A stretch of 64,000 nt of DNA. Origin: Axinella damicornis. Its lineage: Eukaryota; Porifera; Demospongiae; Axinellida; Axinellidae. Of this stretch, positions 1 to 11,051 are shown one piece after another. Numbering within the stretch: position 1 is the stretch's first letter; each line of letters starts with the position of its first letter. Made by a program: the position numbers and the translations under genes. The stretch spans positions 11,716,781 through 11,780,780 of the forward strand of contig OZ007508.1 in the NCBI GenBank assembly GCA_963931865.1. Direction: 5' to 3'. The notes below the pieces were generated by a model that saw nothing but the letters and a program-made list of their open reading frames with translations, did not search any database and was not told the DNA's origin.

Positions 1-387
1 TGCATGTTGCTCTAGTTGTGATCAACGTTTACAGTCTTTTGCATGCATATATGGGAGGTGGTGGGGCCTCATCAGATCAGAGAGCTCGATGTCGACAGTC
101 ATAATTATAGGTCTCGTACTTGCAATGGCTCTACGTAAATTAAGTTCAAAACTCCAGCCTCACAGTTCTGGTCAGTATTGCGGTATATAAGTCATGTTCT
201 GCACTGTAGTTACGTCATGAAAAGAAAGCCACGCCCCCATGATGGCACAGTCACGATAGATCTTGACAAGAACAGGTTGGTAGAAAGATCTCTCAGCGGT
301 ACTGACCCATCAGATGTCGGATTGACAAGAGTGTCTCAGATGCAGTCATCACAAGCAAAAGAACACAACATGCACTTGCATGTGAAC

Positions 388-439
388 TGCGCATGCGCAA
401 TTGGCATTGACCTTTGACCTTTGAACGCGTGACCTCTGG
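388..439. promoter_or_regulatory. Candidate promoter sites: NRF-1-like palindrome and TGACCT repeats
   Basis: TGCGCATGCGCA at 388-399 is a perfect NRF-1-type palindrome. It is followed at about 408-435 by several TGACCT half-sites with spacing like a nuclear-receptor direct repeat. NRF-1 sites mark core promoters of animal housekeeping genes. A possible first exon lies about 250 bases downstream on the plus strand. Motifs are seen; function is inferred. Confidence 0.4.
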
Positions 440-452
440 TACTGTGGTTGCA

Positions 453-502
453 TAGTCTTGTTCCCAGACCGGAACGGCGTTCGGGGTCCGGGAACGAGAC
501 AA
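453..502. mobile_element. Very short TIR element, TAGTCTTG ends
   Basis: A 50-bp sequence starts TAGTCTTGTTCCCAGACC and ends in its approximate inverse. It is flanked by gtggttgca and gtggttgcc, 8 of 9 matching. These ends and the 9-bp flanking repeat place it in the same family as the larger elements of this window. It lies just downstream of the candidate promoter. Confidence 0.65.
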
Positions 503-680
503 GTGGTTGCCGTGCCTCAAATTGCAAATGGCGTCGTGCTAGAATTTTGTAGCTAGCTCGTGCAGCTAAAACTGCTGTTCTTGCCAGTTCGCAGACAATA
601 GGGCTCAAAGACTCTACTACGGTGAAAGCGGTGTTGTTCTGTGCGTGAATGAGCTCAAGGAATGCTTCTGTTGGCGAGCT

Positions 681-775
681 ATGCTTGACTATGAGAAAGA
701 AGAAGAAGAAGAAGAAGAAGATGACGAAATCGGAATTTTTCAGCGACTTGTTTCTCGACTCCCGCGTACTCTCAG
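681..775 (+). CDS. Possible first coding exon, acidic protein, unrecognised
   Basis: An ATG at 681 opens a 31-codon frame with a run of seven glutamates, then DDEIGIFQRLVSRLPRT, ending at the consensus donor CTCAG|GTACGT in phase 2. It lies downstream of NRF-1-like and TGACCT sites. I could not connect it to a following exon. A stretch at 1810-1960 also looks coding (contains MVDELTIIIGLPMSSEEE), but the phase does not join directly. The GAA repeat alone could create such a frame, so confidence is low. Confidence 0.3.
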
Positions 776-2606
776 GTACGTTTGCAGGTGTTTTTGTGAA
801 CTGCTAGGCAGTGTCATTCTGTCTGCATGCTTGGTTAGGGGGTTGTAGCTTCTTGGACCGTTTTCCAGCTAGTGCATCAGTATGGTGAATTCGAAATTTC
901 CTTGGCCATCCCTAAATAGAGAACGCTATCGCGTTCTCCGATTCTGATCATACTCACTTGAAATCGTAACTAAAACTAACACCAACGTTGCACTCTACAT
1001 ACTGGGAATTCCCCCTGTGGAAAGTTGTGAAACCACAGTGTAAACCCTACTCCATATATGGCTGTCCTAGCTGTAATGGGCATGTCCACTTATCTATAGC
1101 ATGGGAGGAGACCTTTGACACTAACACCATACAAAGTTTCAAGCAAAAACTCCTAACCAAGAAAGAGTTATGTATTTTTTTTGGAAAAGTATATGAGCAT
1201 TCTTGAGGAAAAAATAATTATGGTTCAGTACTTCAGAAACACACACCCAACCCACCCACCCACTGCACTGTATGGGTATGAGTAGGCAGCACTTTGCTGG
1301 CAGCATGTGTTTCCACGGTAACTGATTGTTTAATTTGTTACCATGCAGAAATTTGATTGTCAACGCAACAATAATTATCTGTTGTACACTCCTTATTGTC
1401 AAATGTCAATGTGGATCCTTAATTGTCTACTGTTGAAATCCTGTATCAAGGTTACCATGGAACTACTGTAGCACCCCAATGCGAATGAGCATCTCATTTT
1501 CAACACTAGTGGTGTGGGTAGTGATGATTGCTTGGGTGAGTGTTGTTAGGCCCAGGCTATTTTGGAGTACCGGTATACGTGGTACTGCCATACACTTCCG
1601 AATACAATTATACAGGCATATCTTAACGCTAACAAGCATGGTTCTAGGCCATCACATGTACATGTACATGGTTCACATTCAACTTCGATTACACGTCATG
1701 ATTGCAGTAGTAAACCGGCGTCCTTCACCCTCTCAACACCTCGATCTGTAATAATTTTATACATAATGATGCACACATACAACTATAACTATGACAGCCT
1801 TCAGGCATAGTGTGAGGCCCTTCAAGAGATGGTGGATGAGCTCACAATAATTATCGGCCTGCCAATGTCCAGTGAAGAAGAGCACCAAAACAACAACAGA
1901 TCTGACTCAACAAACTCAGATGGGATTGCAGAAGTATACTGTAACTTCATATGTAATACAGTAGTTGAACCTGCATATGTATGGGTTTATTGTACCAGGA
2001 CATGGGAATTGATTTGTAATGACTCTGGAATGTTCCATTTAGAGGTGTGAATGGAAATTGCATCCTCATCACACTGTTTAAATTGGAAGCCTGGAGTGGT
2101 CAATGCTGCAACTGGGCAAGTTTGTCCATACCTGCTAATTAATTCTGCATGGTGTGTCCATGTACAGTTCATGGAGCTGGAGAGGCCGAACGTTGTCAAA
2201 ACGTTTTGTTCAAAGTATTATTGTTGTATGGTGTTATGTACTTATCACAATCGTTTTCTCATGAGTGCACTAATTCCGTCAGACTTCAAATTGCAAATAG
2301 GGTACATAGATTTGCTCTGTACTCAGGCTTCAAAGTTCAAAGGCACTGCTACATACAGTAGACATGGGGTTTGAAGCACCCAAACACTGTGGTACAAAGT
2401 ACCACAGATCCCTTTCAGAAAATAATGCACCACCCCAAGTGCACGGAGAGAGCTCAAGCAGAGGACCCGGAATTATAATGTAAACACAAATTAACATAAA
2501 GCCACTTTGACAGACATTTGGAATAGTAATACCAAAATGAAACCACACGGGCTTTGATGTCTTTCATTATAACAAACAAAAGTAAACCATAGTGAAAGTA
2601 CAATGG
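776..2606. other. Unassigned stretch between possible exon and GrpE 3' end
   Basis: No gene is supported here beyond the possible exon-like frame at about 1810-1960 on the plus strand. The sequence is AT-rich and shows no clear terminal repeats. If a plus-strand gene starts near 681, it would converge on GrpE here. Confidence 0.4.
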
Positions 2607-3056
2607 CTATGTATTGTTCACTGCAGTTGATTCTGACTCCTTCACCACCCCAACCCTAGCAGGCCGAATGGTGCGGCCATGCAGGATGTATCCCACAGTA
2701 GAAACCACTGCTATAGTGCCCGGCTTCTCCCCTGGAACTTCAAATAGTGCTTCGTGGAAGGCAGGATCAAATATTTCTCCAATAGGGTTGATTTTTTTCA
2801 ATCCATTTTTACTGAAAGCTTTCTGGAGCTGAGCTTCTGTCATTTTTAGGCCTTGAAAGAGAGAGGAGAGGTGTCGATTGGAGTTGTTCTCTAGCTCTGT
2901 TTTCGGAACACTGCCCGTGGCTTTCTCCAAAATATCAGCAACTTCTAAAATGTCTCTTGAGAATCCCTGAATTCCAAACAGTTTTGCTTCCTCTACCTGT
3001 TTCGTCATTCTTTGTCGTACATTTTCTGTCTCTGCCAATGCCCTCAAGTACTTGTC
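2607..3056 (-). CDS. GRPEL1: GrpE exon 3 (core and C-terminus)
   Basis: The exon starts after a poly-T tract and TTGCAG, and encodes 149 residues to the TAG at 2607-2609. It contains the helical core and the beta-sheet domain that contacts Hsp70, including IGEIFDPAFHEALFEVPG and the GRTIRPARVGV tail. Confidence 0.95.
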   Translation of the reverse strand, partial: DKYLRALAETENVRQRMTKQVEEAKLFGIQGFSRDILEVADILEKATGSVPKTELENNSNRHLSSLFQGLKMTEAQLQKAFSKNGLKKINPIGEIFDPAFHEALFEVPGEKPGTIAVVSTVGYILHGRTIRPARVGVVKESESTAVNNT

Positions 3057-6000
3057 CTGCAAGAAAAAAACATAAGTTCTACAGTTAGCGTCTAATATAG
3101 CTGCTCAACCAATTTTGTTAACCCTTTCACTAGTAAGAATTGAATTCTCCAGCAGTTGAGAGCTACACCATTAACACCTCTCAACCAGGCTAGTTGACTT
3201 CTTTAATCAACTAGAGGTGTTCATAGAGCATGTGCGCTATCTCATATACAGTGATCGTGTATGCCCGTATCCAATGTGTGGGTGTGACCAACTGCCGTAG
3301 GCCTACATATTGATCTTGAAGAGGTGGGACCAAATTAATAGGAAACAGCTAGAAAAAACAGCCGAAACAATAGTAACGACATCTGAGAAGTACATAAATG
3401 CTGGGATAGACCATTTTCTAGCAGTCATCTCGAAACATGGACTCTGTGATAATGAATAGGTGGAGCCAATGTTATGAATAGTTATGAAAAAGACTAATAG
3501 CAGTGAAACGAAGCGCCTTGACTTCAGCAGGTACGTACGTACACATACAGCAGGGCTATTTTATATGCTCTTATTCATGTCCTTCACAAAGCTTTCCGGG
3601 GTCTCTGTTGCAATGGCCAGACAAGTGTACAGGTAAAATGCATAAAGGTTTGATTTTTCCAGGAAAAATATATTGGGTTAGCATGATTGAGAACCCTAGC
3701 CCTTTACATGTGTGCTCATTGAAGTGATATTGCACTGGGGTTAGAGGTAATTACTGCTGTGTCAGCACAGACAGGCAGCTTTGCTGCCTGTTCAATAAAC
3801 TTAACAACCTTCCAGTGCTGCTATCTTGATAACCAAAGCACTTGAGGGAGCCCACGGTTCTGGCCTATTCACATCGTGTAACAAGGACAGTGCACATGAG
3901 CACCTAAGAAGCAGCGGAGGATTGCAGCAAGATAATCTATCACAAGAAAGTTGGTTACAACTGGATGGGATCGTGCTGTCACAGTATGACAAAGAGGGTG
4001 ACGGAAAACGACTCATTACACTCCTGGTATAGAGAAAATTGTGCCGCGTAATGTAATATTACACTCCTGGTAGGGGAAAAATTGTACCGCGTAATGTAAA
4101 TAAATAATGTAATAAACGTTTGACTACTTCGGAATGGCCTACAAAGATTCTGACTACACCGTCGTGACCGCTATGATGCAGTGACACAAAATCAAGATAA
4201 TTGTGCTGAAACTCACCTTGGTGGCGGAGATACAAGCGCTTTTGTCATGCCGTCGGCCGCCATTGCTCGATCGCTGTCTTCGACGTTGGCTGCCAGTACA
4301 GTCTTACGAAGGCCCCACAAAGATTCTGACTACACAGCCGCGATCGCTATCGTTCGCTGATGCTGACATGCCAAAACTCACCGTGCTGGCTAAGTTGTGA
4401 GTGCTATAATAATGCCATTTGGTCGCCATTGCTCGCGATCGACTGAGCATGAGTGTGGTTGCCACGTGCCATGTGCGTTAATTGGAACGAATTGCAATAC
4501 TTAGCTTGCGCTATGGCGGGGTTGCAACGCGGCTATGAATGGTACATGTACTTGAGAGCACTCTATATAATTTCTGATCTTCCCTATACATATATATATA
4601 TACAGCTATCATGGTACTCACGGCATGTGTGATAATTGGAACGAACTGTCACACTTGGCTTGTGTTACGTTTAACCGCGGCTACCAGGAGTGTGGTTGCC
4701 CCTCGTAAATATTACACTCCTGGTTGGGGAAAAATTGTGCCGCGTAATGTAATGCAATCTAAATAAATAATTAACCTTTGACTACCTTAGGAATGGCCTA
4801 CAAAGATGTGACTACACCGTCGTGATCACTATCATGCAGTGACCCAAGCGTACAATTTTGGTGCTGAAACTCACCTTGGTGGTGGAGATACGAGCGCTTT
4901 TGTCTCGCCGTGGCCGCCATTGCTCGAGCGCTCTCTCCGACTTCCGGTGGCAGTACCGTTCTTAGCAAAGGCACACGAAGATTCTGACCACATGGCCGTT
5001 GTTCACTGACGCTTACATGCCAAAACTCACCGTGCTGGCAAAGTTGTAAGTGCTGTAGTAACTTCGTGTCTTCCCTTTGGCCGCCATTGCTAGCGATCGA
5101 CAGAGCGTGGTTGCCACGTGGCATGTGCGTTAATTGGAACTAACTGCGATACTTAGCTTTCGCTACGGCGAGTCGTAGACGGCGTTGCAACGGCTACCAG
5201 GAGTGCGGTTGCCCCTCGATTAAATAATTAATTAAATAATGTAAATAATTCGTTCGAGTGATAGGAATGGCGTACGAAGATTCTGACTACACATTCATGA
5301 TCGCTATCACGCACTGTCCCAACCGTACAATTTTGGTGCTGAAACTCACCTTGGTGGTGGAGATATGAGCGCTTTTGTTTCGCCGTGGACGCCATTGCTC
5401 GAGCGCTCTCTCCGACTTCCGGTGGCAGTACCGTTCTTAGGAAAGGCACACGAAGATTCTGACCACACAGCCGTGATCGCTGTCGTTCACTGACGCTTAC
5501 ATGCCAAAACTCACCGTGCTGGCTAAGTTGTGAGTGCTGTCTTGTCTTCCTTTTGGTCGCCATTGCTCGCGATCGACTGAGCCACGAGGCATGTGCGTTA
5601 ATTGGAACGAATTGCAATAATTAGCTTCGCTACGGCGAGGCAACCGCGGCGTTGCAACGGCTACCAGGAGTGCGGTTGCCCCTCGATGACAAGCATATAA
5701 ACTACATGTATGCCCAGTCTCTCCTCAAGAAGCAAAAACTGACCTGTGAAAGCTAAGGCTACTGTCCGAGAAGAACCAAAAGACCATAAACGGTAATCCT
5801 CAGTTATGGTAACTAGTGGATCATAACATTGACTCTTGGATGTTGCAAAGGTGAAGTCAAGGTTTTCAACTCCCTCTACACATCGCTAGACAAGGACACA
5901 CAGAGTATAATACTGAACCTACATGTATCCCAGATTGATGGACATCCAAAGGTTCAAATGGTCAAACACAGAAGCAAGAAGGTGGGAAGGACTGCGGCTT

Positions 6001-9000
6001 ATTCGCAATTGCCATAGCAACTGCCCTTGCATTCGGATCCAATCATGTATTTTAATACTGTTAAAGTTTAACGGCGGCGGGAATCAGCTCGCTGCAAGCA
6101 CTCCCACTTGGGGATCAGCACTTAGCAAGGTGTGGCCCGCACGAACAGCCACTTAGGGCAAGGAGCATGCGCAGTTCCGAGGTGCAGCACATGTACAGCG
6201 CGGGCCCTATAGTAGTCGGTTGGTCGAGCAGCTACTTGTCCTATCAGGCAACTTTATTGATAACTCGATCGAGCAACTCAGGCAGCTATTCCAAATGATG
6301 GCCACTCCTTCCACGCCTCCTAAACTCCTTCCCCCGTTCTCGCCTGAACAACATCACTCCCCCAGCGTCCGTCACCTCGGCTGTTGGTGAGTACCAGTAT
6401 CTCTGTCAATCGTATCTTTGTAATTATGGGGAGCCACTGCATATTATTGAGGCGAGCCCGCGTGGCCAGCGCCATGGCTAGGATCTAGTAATTAAGGGGC
6501 AGTGATGGCCATGCTTACAGGCATGCACGCCTGCACTACACAGAGGGTCCAGTCCACCCAGCTACTCATGGGTCTACTCCTCTGACAGGTGGGCTTACAC
6601 AGCAAACAGCCTCGGGGCAGGGTCCTCCCCCCAACTTTAACCATTATCCTGTTCACCCGCAGCCCCACCCTTGGCAGATAGCAGGGCAATTATGATCTGA
6701 CTTCTCTGTCCATGCTGCAGGTGCAGGCCCAACGCTTCTGGGTACCCTGCCTCCCCCAACCACCTTGTCCTTTATCCCGACCTTCAATCCCAGCCCCGCA
6801 GCAACCAGCAGTCTGGACCTGCTCTCCGCAGCAGCGTCAGCCATCAGAGGGAAGGAGCCACCTGCCCTAACCCCCCCCCCCCCCCCCCCCCCCCCCCAAC
6901 CTCGCTCACAAGTGCAGGCCCATTCAACGCCGCCGCATCCCTCCCAACCAAGCAGATCTTAAACCTCGAGTTCATCGAGATGTCTGAGGTCACCATCGAC
7001 GACGACCTGCCCTAGGGTCCAGGATGCCTCCCCACCCCTGTACGGATTCCGTCACAGACAATCATAAGCGCATGTGATTGTTTATGGTAGCGTTTGCTAT
7101 TACCTTCAAGGCATTAATCTTCTCTTCTTGTTTCTCCTTTTCTTCAACGGCTAAGTCCACTTCCGACCCTTCCTCATTGTCCTGGCCCTGTTCTCCCAGC
7201 TTTGCTTGCTTTGCATCCTGCAGATAGGAATTGCACCCCCCTTACTAATCATACAATGACACACAGACAATAATAATCCGAATTCAATGTTGAGAACTTG
7301 AGAGATATGAGCAAATGCCCACCAATTTCCCCACTTCACACAGGTAAAAAACGCCATTGCTTTGAGATCATTCCTCAGAGGGCAGCAAGGTTAGCCTCGT
7401 TCCCAGTCCCCACACCCAGCTTTTCGTCGCTTGTAGTACAGTAAAGCGGGGAAGGCCTGGTACATTTTCCTCACGTGAGCATGACGTAATTGACAAATGG
7501 CAAAATTTTCAAAATGAAGACGCTACGTTTTGCGTGTTATTCAACCATCTACACTTTCAACGCTAGGTGAGTATGACAGTCGCCCCCTGCTAGCTAGATA
7601 CATGTGGTATGTTACCTGGTACCTTCGCTCTTCTTGCTGTTCTGTGACCCACGTACGCCCACGTTCATTTAGGTCTTTCTACCCTTGATGTCACTCATGT
7701 GAGGAAATGTACCAAGCCCTCAGCGCTTTACCGTACTACAAGCGACGAAAAGCTGGGCGTGGGACTGGGAACGAGACTACAGGAAGGTAGCTGATTGTCC
7801 CTTGTGCGGCCGCAAAGTGATGTCGACCTGAGCGGTGTACCAGACTTGAGCTGCAAGGCGCTGGTCACCGTTCATCCATGGCTGCGCGGATCTGAGGCAC
7901 TGGTGATCATCCGCTGGGCTGCAGACTGGCGGTACTAAGCAAAACTGTAGTTTTACTGTGCGAATGAGTAGACGCCATGTCTAGCGCATGGAAACCCAGT
8001 CCGTTTTCTGGTCCATTTTCCAGTCCGTTCCGTGTTTTAGTCACGTCCCATTTCAAGTGCTGATACTTTGCTGTGCAAGGTACATACATTTCAGAACAGG
8101 GTGCTATGTCAGAATTTGAACTTATTCGTATGGATCATCAGGATGATACAACTGATAGTAGACGATCAATACCGTTCATTATACTATACTTAGTCCTGCT
8201 GCGCGTGCAAGACCTGTTACATAAGCCCGGAATTTGTTGCAAAGCAGACCAATCAGATTAATGAAACACAAGACCCATGGCAACCGTTGTTAAGCAGCAG
8301 ATTTAGAAGCAGATAAAAAGCAGTTTTAGGCAGTTTTCGGTGGTTTGAACTAGCTAGCTAGGAGTGAGCTGCTAAGAACTATAGTACATGTAGCTAATGG
8401 CTGACCTGAACTCTCAGAGAGGCAGACAGTCCAGCATTTTGGTCCTCCCGAGCAAAAGGAGCAGATCCGCAAGCTAATTGACCAGCGCATACCTCTCAAC
8501 ATGAAGACGACTACAAACTGGTGTACATGTATCAGTGTGTGGATCGAAGGCATGGAGTGAACACGGATAATGCTGAGTATCGAAAACTCAGTGCACATAA
8601 CCTCGATAACTACCTTGCCAAATTTATCGTGGGGGTGAACAGGCAAGACGGTGCACCCTATCCACCTGACACACTCTACCAGCTAGTGCCTGGAATATAG
8701 TATCACCTGAAGGAAAATGAAAGGCCAGAGCTGGGGATCCTTGACCTGTTTTGTTCCAACATGTCAGGTTCTTGATGTCCGAATGAAACTGGTAAGCAGC
8801 TGACTACTTGTGGAGTTGGGACGGTGAAAAAACAGGTGCAGCCACTACCTGCGGAGCAGGAAGACACTTGTGGGGACATGGCATTTTCAGTATTGAGACG
8901 GCACATAATCTTCTAAATGCCGCATTCTTGTATAACTGAAAGTGTTTCGGACTCCGTGGAGGCGATGACACCAAGATCTGCAAGTAGAACAGTATTCCCT

Positions 9001-10654
9001 CGGTCGCGATGAGTGCGGCAGATACCTTTGCTTTGTCGGGAGATCAGCCAAGAACTAACAGGGTGGGCAAAAACTTCAGAACAAGGATCTGCGCTTGTAC
9101 AGTAATCCCGAGCTGGGAACTCACTGGGTGGTGGACGTTTTCCTATCTCGTATGGACCAAATCTGGTCCATTCTATCGGCGACCTGTAAAAAAACCAGAT
9201 CTCACTAGTTTCTCCAAGCGAGTAACCCATTGTCAACCATAGTGCTGTGAGGAGGCCGGCTTCTGGGGAAATTACACCAACCACAGTGGTAAGGTCAGCT
9301 GTGCTACAAGTCTGTTCCATAGTGGGATGGATGAACTACTAATCAAGAGAGAAACTAGGCATCACAGCGGCGCTGTCCGGGCATACAAGCGGCCTTCCAG
9401 TGAGCAGGGTATGATGGTTTCCAGCATCTTGCAGCCGCCCCCGGCTAAAAAGAAGCCTCACCTTCAAAAACCTGCTCTGAAGGAGAACATTCCCCCAAGT
9501 GTGCTGGATGATCAACCCTCACAGGGAGCACTTGTACCTTCCATTCCTCCAGTCCATACCTCCACGTACCACGAGGTACATGCTCAAGCACTTATGCCTT
9601 TACCACTGCCTCAGTCTAGCACAATTGGTGCAGCTACCACCGCTGCATAGCAAGTGCCTACTATGCAACGAAGCATAGTAAAAGTTTCTGTTTGTCACCT
9701 TTATTCACCCATACTGATCCTAGTGATTTTGTCTGTTGTTTACAATGTATACATGTACCTCTGTTGTAATGAATATGTCATTCAGTTCAAGCAGATTAGA
9801 ATAGCCTAAGCATAGCATAAGTTAGTTGTATCCCTGCCCAGCGGGATGTAAGAAGCCCCTTATATCCCTCGGGAAAGGTCAGTGCTTGAGTGAAGCCGGG
9901 GGGAAATGCCGAGGGCTTTGCCTTTGCCCTCGGCACTTCCTCAGCTTCACTCAAGCACTGACCTTTCCCGAAGGAAATAACGGGTCTTGTATCCAGCCGG
10001 GCAGGCATATAACCTCACAACACCGGGGACAGATTGACGCGCAAACAGATGATACATGTATAACAGTTGGGCACCGCCTCCTGTGTGTCTATCCTCTGTC
10101 TGACGTCATTGTGCATGACCAGATCTCTCAGGCTTCCCCTACCGCATTGGCATACTGCAAGCGATCAACTACTGGTGGTGGATATAGCCTGAGATTGAGG
10201 CTACCTTCAGCCCAGAATCTCCTGTCAGAGATAATTATGAGCGTGGTCTCGTCTGTGATACCAACCTGTTCCAACCTACCCACACAACGAACACGAGTAA
10301 TTTTATCAAGTGTACAGACTCTTCTAGACCGTGCTTTGATTGCAGTTAGTGCATCACCCAAAGTACAATACCCCAAGAAATGCTTCCTAGTATGAAGTTG
10401 CAAACCTCTCCCACTTCCCTTGCACACATAGACTCGACCCATTCATTGAAATCATATGCAAAGGTAAGTAACTGAAGTGAGGCTACCTTTTTGTCTCCCT
10501 GCCCTCCAGACTGCCATCTCTTGAGCCGGTCAGTCCACGTGCCCATCGACCCTACTGGCTGCATGTGTGCTCTGGGCACACTGGCGAGGGTGCTCTGCCG
10601 TTGGGAAGGGACCAGCGCGCGAAAGCAACGCGCTGATACTCTCGATATACTCAT
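2607..10654 (-). CDS. GRPEL1: GrpE protein homolog, mitochondrial (nucleotide exchange factor of mtHsp70)
   Basis: GrpE homologs release ADP from mitochondrial Hsp70 in the matrix and so drive protein import and folding. Three exons join in phase 0: 10654-10487, 7217-7104 and 3056-2607 (stop TAG), giving 243 residues. This is slightly longer than the roughly 217 of vertebrate GRPEL1. Exon 1 begins MSISRVSARCFRALV, an Arg/Ser-rich presequence with no early acidic residues, as expected for mitochondrial import. Exon 2 is Glu/Lys-rich and starts the long dimer helix. Exon 3 holds the core: DKYLRALAETENVRQRM, the region around GFSRDILEVADILEKA, then the beta domain with HEALFEVPGEKPGTI and a GYILHGRTIRPARVGVV end. 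Intron 2 (about 4 kb) carries a tandem repeat and an Ulp1-like relic. Intron 1 carries a Crypton-like relic and a TIR element. The start codon is 155 bp from that of a divergent gene. Splicing is inferred from consensus sites and family fit. Confidence 0.93.
4014..5685 (-). repeat. Tandem copies of the ACTCCTGGTA-ended repeat with first-exon-like frames
   Basis: Three head-to-tail units (about 4014-4705, 4711-5219 and 5220-5685). Unit ends are ttacactcctggta and taccaggagtgcggttgcc, which are inverted at their tips. On the minus strand each unit holds two short frames beginning ATGGC(G/C). Both end at strong donor-like sites: one at about CACCAAG|GTGAGTTTC, the other at AGCACG|GTGAGT. The same family recurs at 31202-33026 and 40187-40562. 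It lies in GrpE intron 2. No intact protein is encoded. Confidence 0.75.
5829..6160 (+). pseudogene. Ulp1/C48 cysteine-protease-like fragment, frameshifted
   Basis: One frame reads NSLYTSLDKDTQSIILNL. After a frameshift near 5970 another frame reads QKQEGGKDCGLFAIAIATA. The Q-x-x-G-x-D-C-G pattern is the catalytic-cysteine box of Ulp1/SENP-type proteases, which often travel with eukaryotic DNA transposons. The amino-terminal half with the catalytic His and Asp is absent here; a related upstream piece occurs at 27172-27444. It lies inside GrpE intron 2, so it is an insertion relic. Confidence 0.6.
6690..7015 (+). pseudogene. Proline-rich mobile-element ORF remnant, split by a poly-C run
   Basis: One frame encodes LSFIPTFNPSPAATSSLDLL and is followed by a 27-bp pure C run (6871-6897). 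Another frame then encodes LNLEFIEMSEVTIDDDLP before a stop. This kind of ORF is familiar to me from uncharacterised element-associated proteins of marine invertebrates, but I cannot name the family. Confidence 0.35.
7104..7217 (-). CDS. GRPEL1: GrpE exon 2 (charged helix)
   Basis: Thirty-eight codons between CTGCAG| and TTGAAG|GTAATA, phase 0 at both ends. It encodes the acidic helix ending in EEKEKQEEKINALK, directly before DKYLRALAETEN of exon 3. This is the normal order in GrpE. Confidence 0.9.
7392..7779. mobile_element. 388-bp TIR element, TAGCCTCG family (long type)
   Basis: It starts TAGCCTCGTTCCCAGTCC and ends in the inverse GGACTGGGAACGAGACTA. Flanks are cagcaaggt and caggaaggt, 8 of 9 matching. 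Internal sequence matches the copies at 15408-15788 and 36653-37042. No coding capacity. Lies in GrpE intron 1. Confidence 0.85.
8395..9650 (+). pseudogene. Crypton-like (DUF3504) tyrosine-recombinase relic
   Basis: The upstream part reads in frame DNYLAKFIVGVNRQDGAPYP then PDTLYQLVPGI. This resembles the amino core of DUF3504/KCTD1-like Crypton recombinases (motif of the form Y-P-P-x-T-L-x-x-L). The middle has frameshifts and stops. The final part, an open frame at 9327-9650, begins MDELLIKRETRHHSGAVRAY. This matches the carboxy catalytic box in which HxS and a final Tyr follow an arginine. The usual RTGHRS has become RETRHHS. The frame continues into a Pro-rich tail and stops at 9648-9650. 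Family assignment is by memory of motifs. It is an insertion in GrpE intron 1. Confidence 0.6.
9827..10010. repeat. Long imperfect palindrome (hairpin of about 80-bp arms)
   Basis: The left arm contains gggaaaggtcagtgcttgag and the right arm its exact complement, with further matches out to the tips (gtatccctgcccagcggg and ccagccgggcaggcatat). The centre is a short gag/gctt loop around 9915. It could be a foldback element or a processed hairpin. Confidence 0.7.
10487..10654 (-). CDS. GRPEL1: GrpE exon 1 (mitochondrial presequence)
   Basis: Fifty-six codons from ATG at 10654 to the donor AAAAAG|GTAGCC, phase 0. The exon is rich in Arg and Ser and contains the likely targeting peptide. It ends in GGQGDKK, which leads into the charged exon 2. 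Confidence 0.85.
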
Positions 10655-10809
10655 ATGAAGTGCTCACTCAGTCACTGGCCAGCACGTAGGACATGTCGAC
10701 ATAACTTGAGGTGGTCTCTAAATAGAGCGCGGCACGAGGACGATGATGATGCAATTTTCATGACGTCACTCAGACTGGGTTGTCAACCTTGTACCTTTGC
10801 TGATCGACC
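10655..10809. promoter_or_regulatory. Head-to-head promoter shared by GrpE (minus) and membrane-protein gene (plus)
   Basis: Only 155 bp separate the two start codons. The interval contains a perfect CRE palindrome TGACGTCA at 10761-10768 and no obvious TATA box. Such short divergent spacers usually act as bidirectional promoters. Sites are seen; shared control is inferred. Confidence 0.6.
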
Positions 10810-10903
10810 ATGAAGGAGGCGCTTGTGTTTGCAGCGGTTTTAGTATGCCTCTGGGTCCTCCAGCCGTCTACCTGCGATGTTGATGATGCCAATTCCAGTG
10901 AAG
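10810..10903 (+). CDS. Membrane-protein exon 1 (signal peptide)
   Basis: Thirty-one codons plus one base. A hydrophobic leader is followed by a Cys and an acidic patch with one NSS sequon. The donor GTCCGA is weak, and a stop follows at 10922 if it is not used. Confidence 0.6.
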
Positions 10904-11018
10904 GTCCGAATTGTCGGGAGTTTTAGAGTGCAGGCTGGGCTGGCTGCAGATGGGTAGCAAAACTTTGCTACCTATCTTGTGTATACTTAATGGGCTATTC
11001 CATAATTTTTGATGTCCG

Positions 11019-11051
<33 letters not shown>

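Noticed and set aside
988..1206. 72-codon plus-strand frame
   Set aside because: Could not be joined in phase to the candidate exon at 681-775; no motif.
3826..4032. 68-codon frame in GrpE intron 2
   Set aside because: No family likeness, overlaps the left edge of the repeat block, no splice sites that would join it to GrpE.
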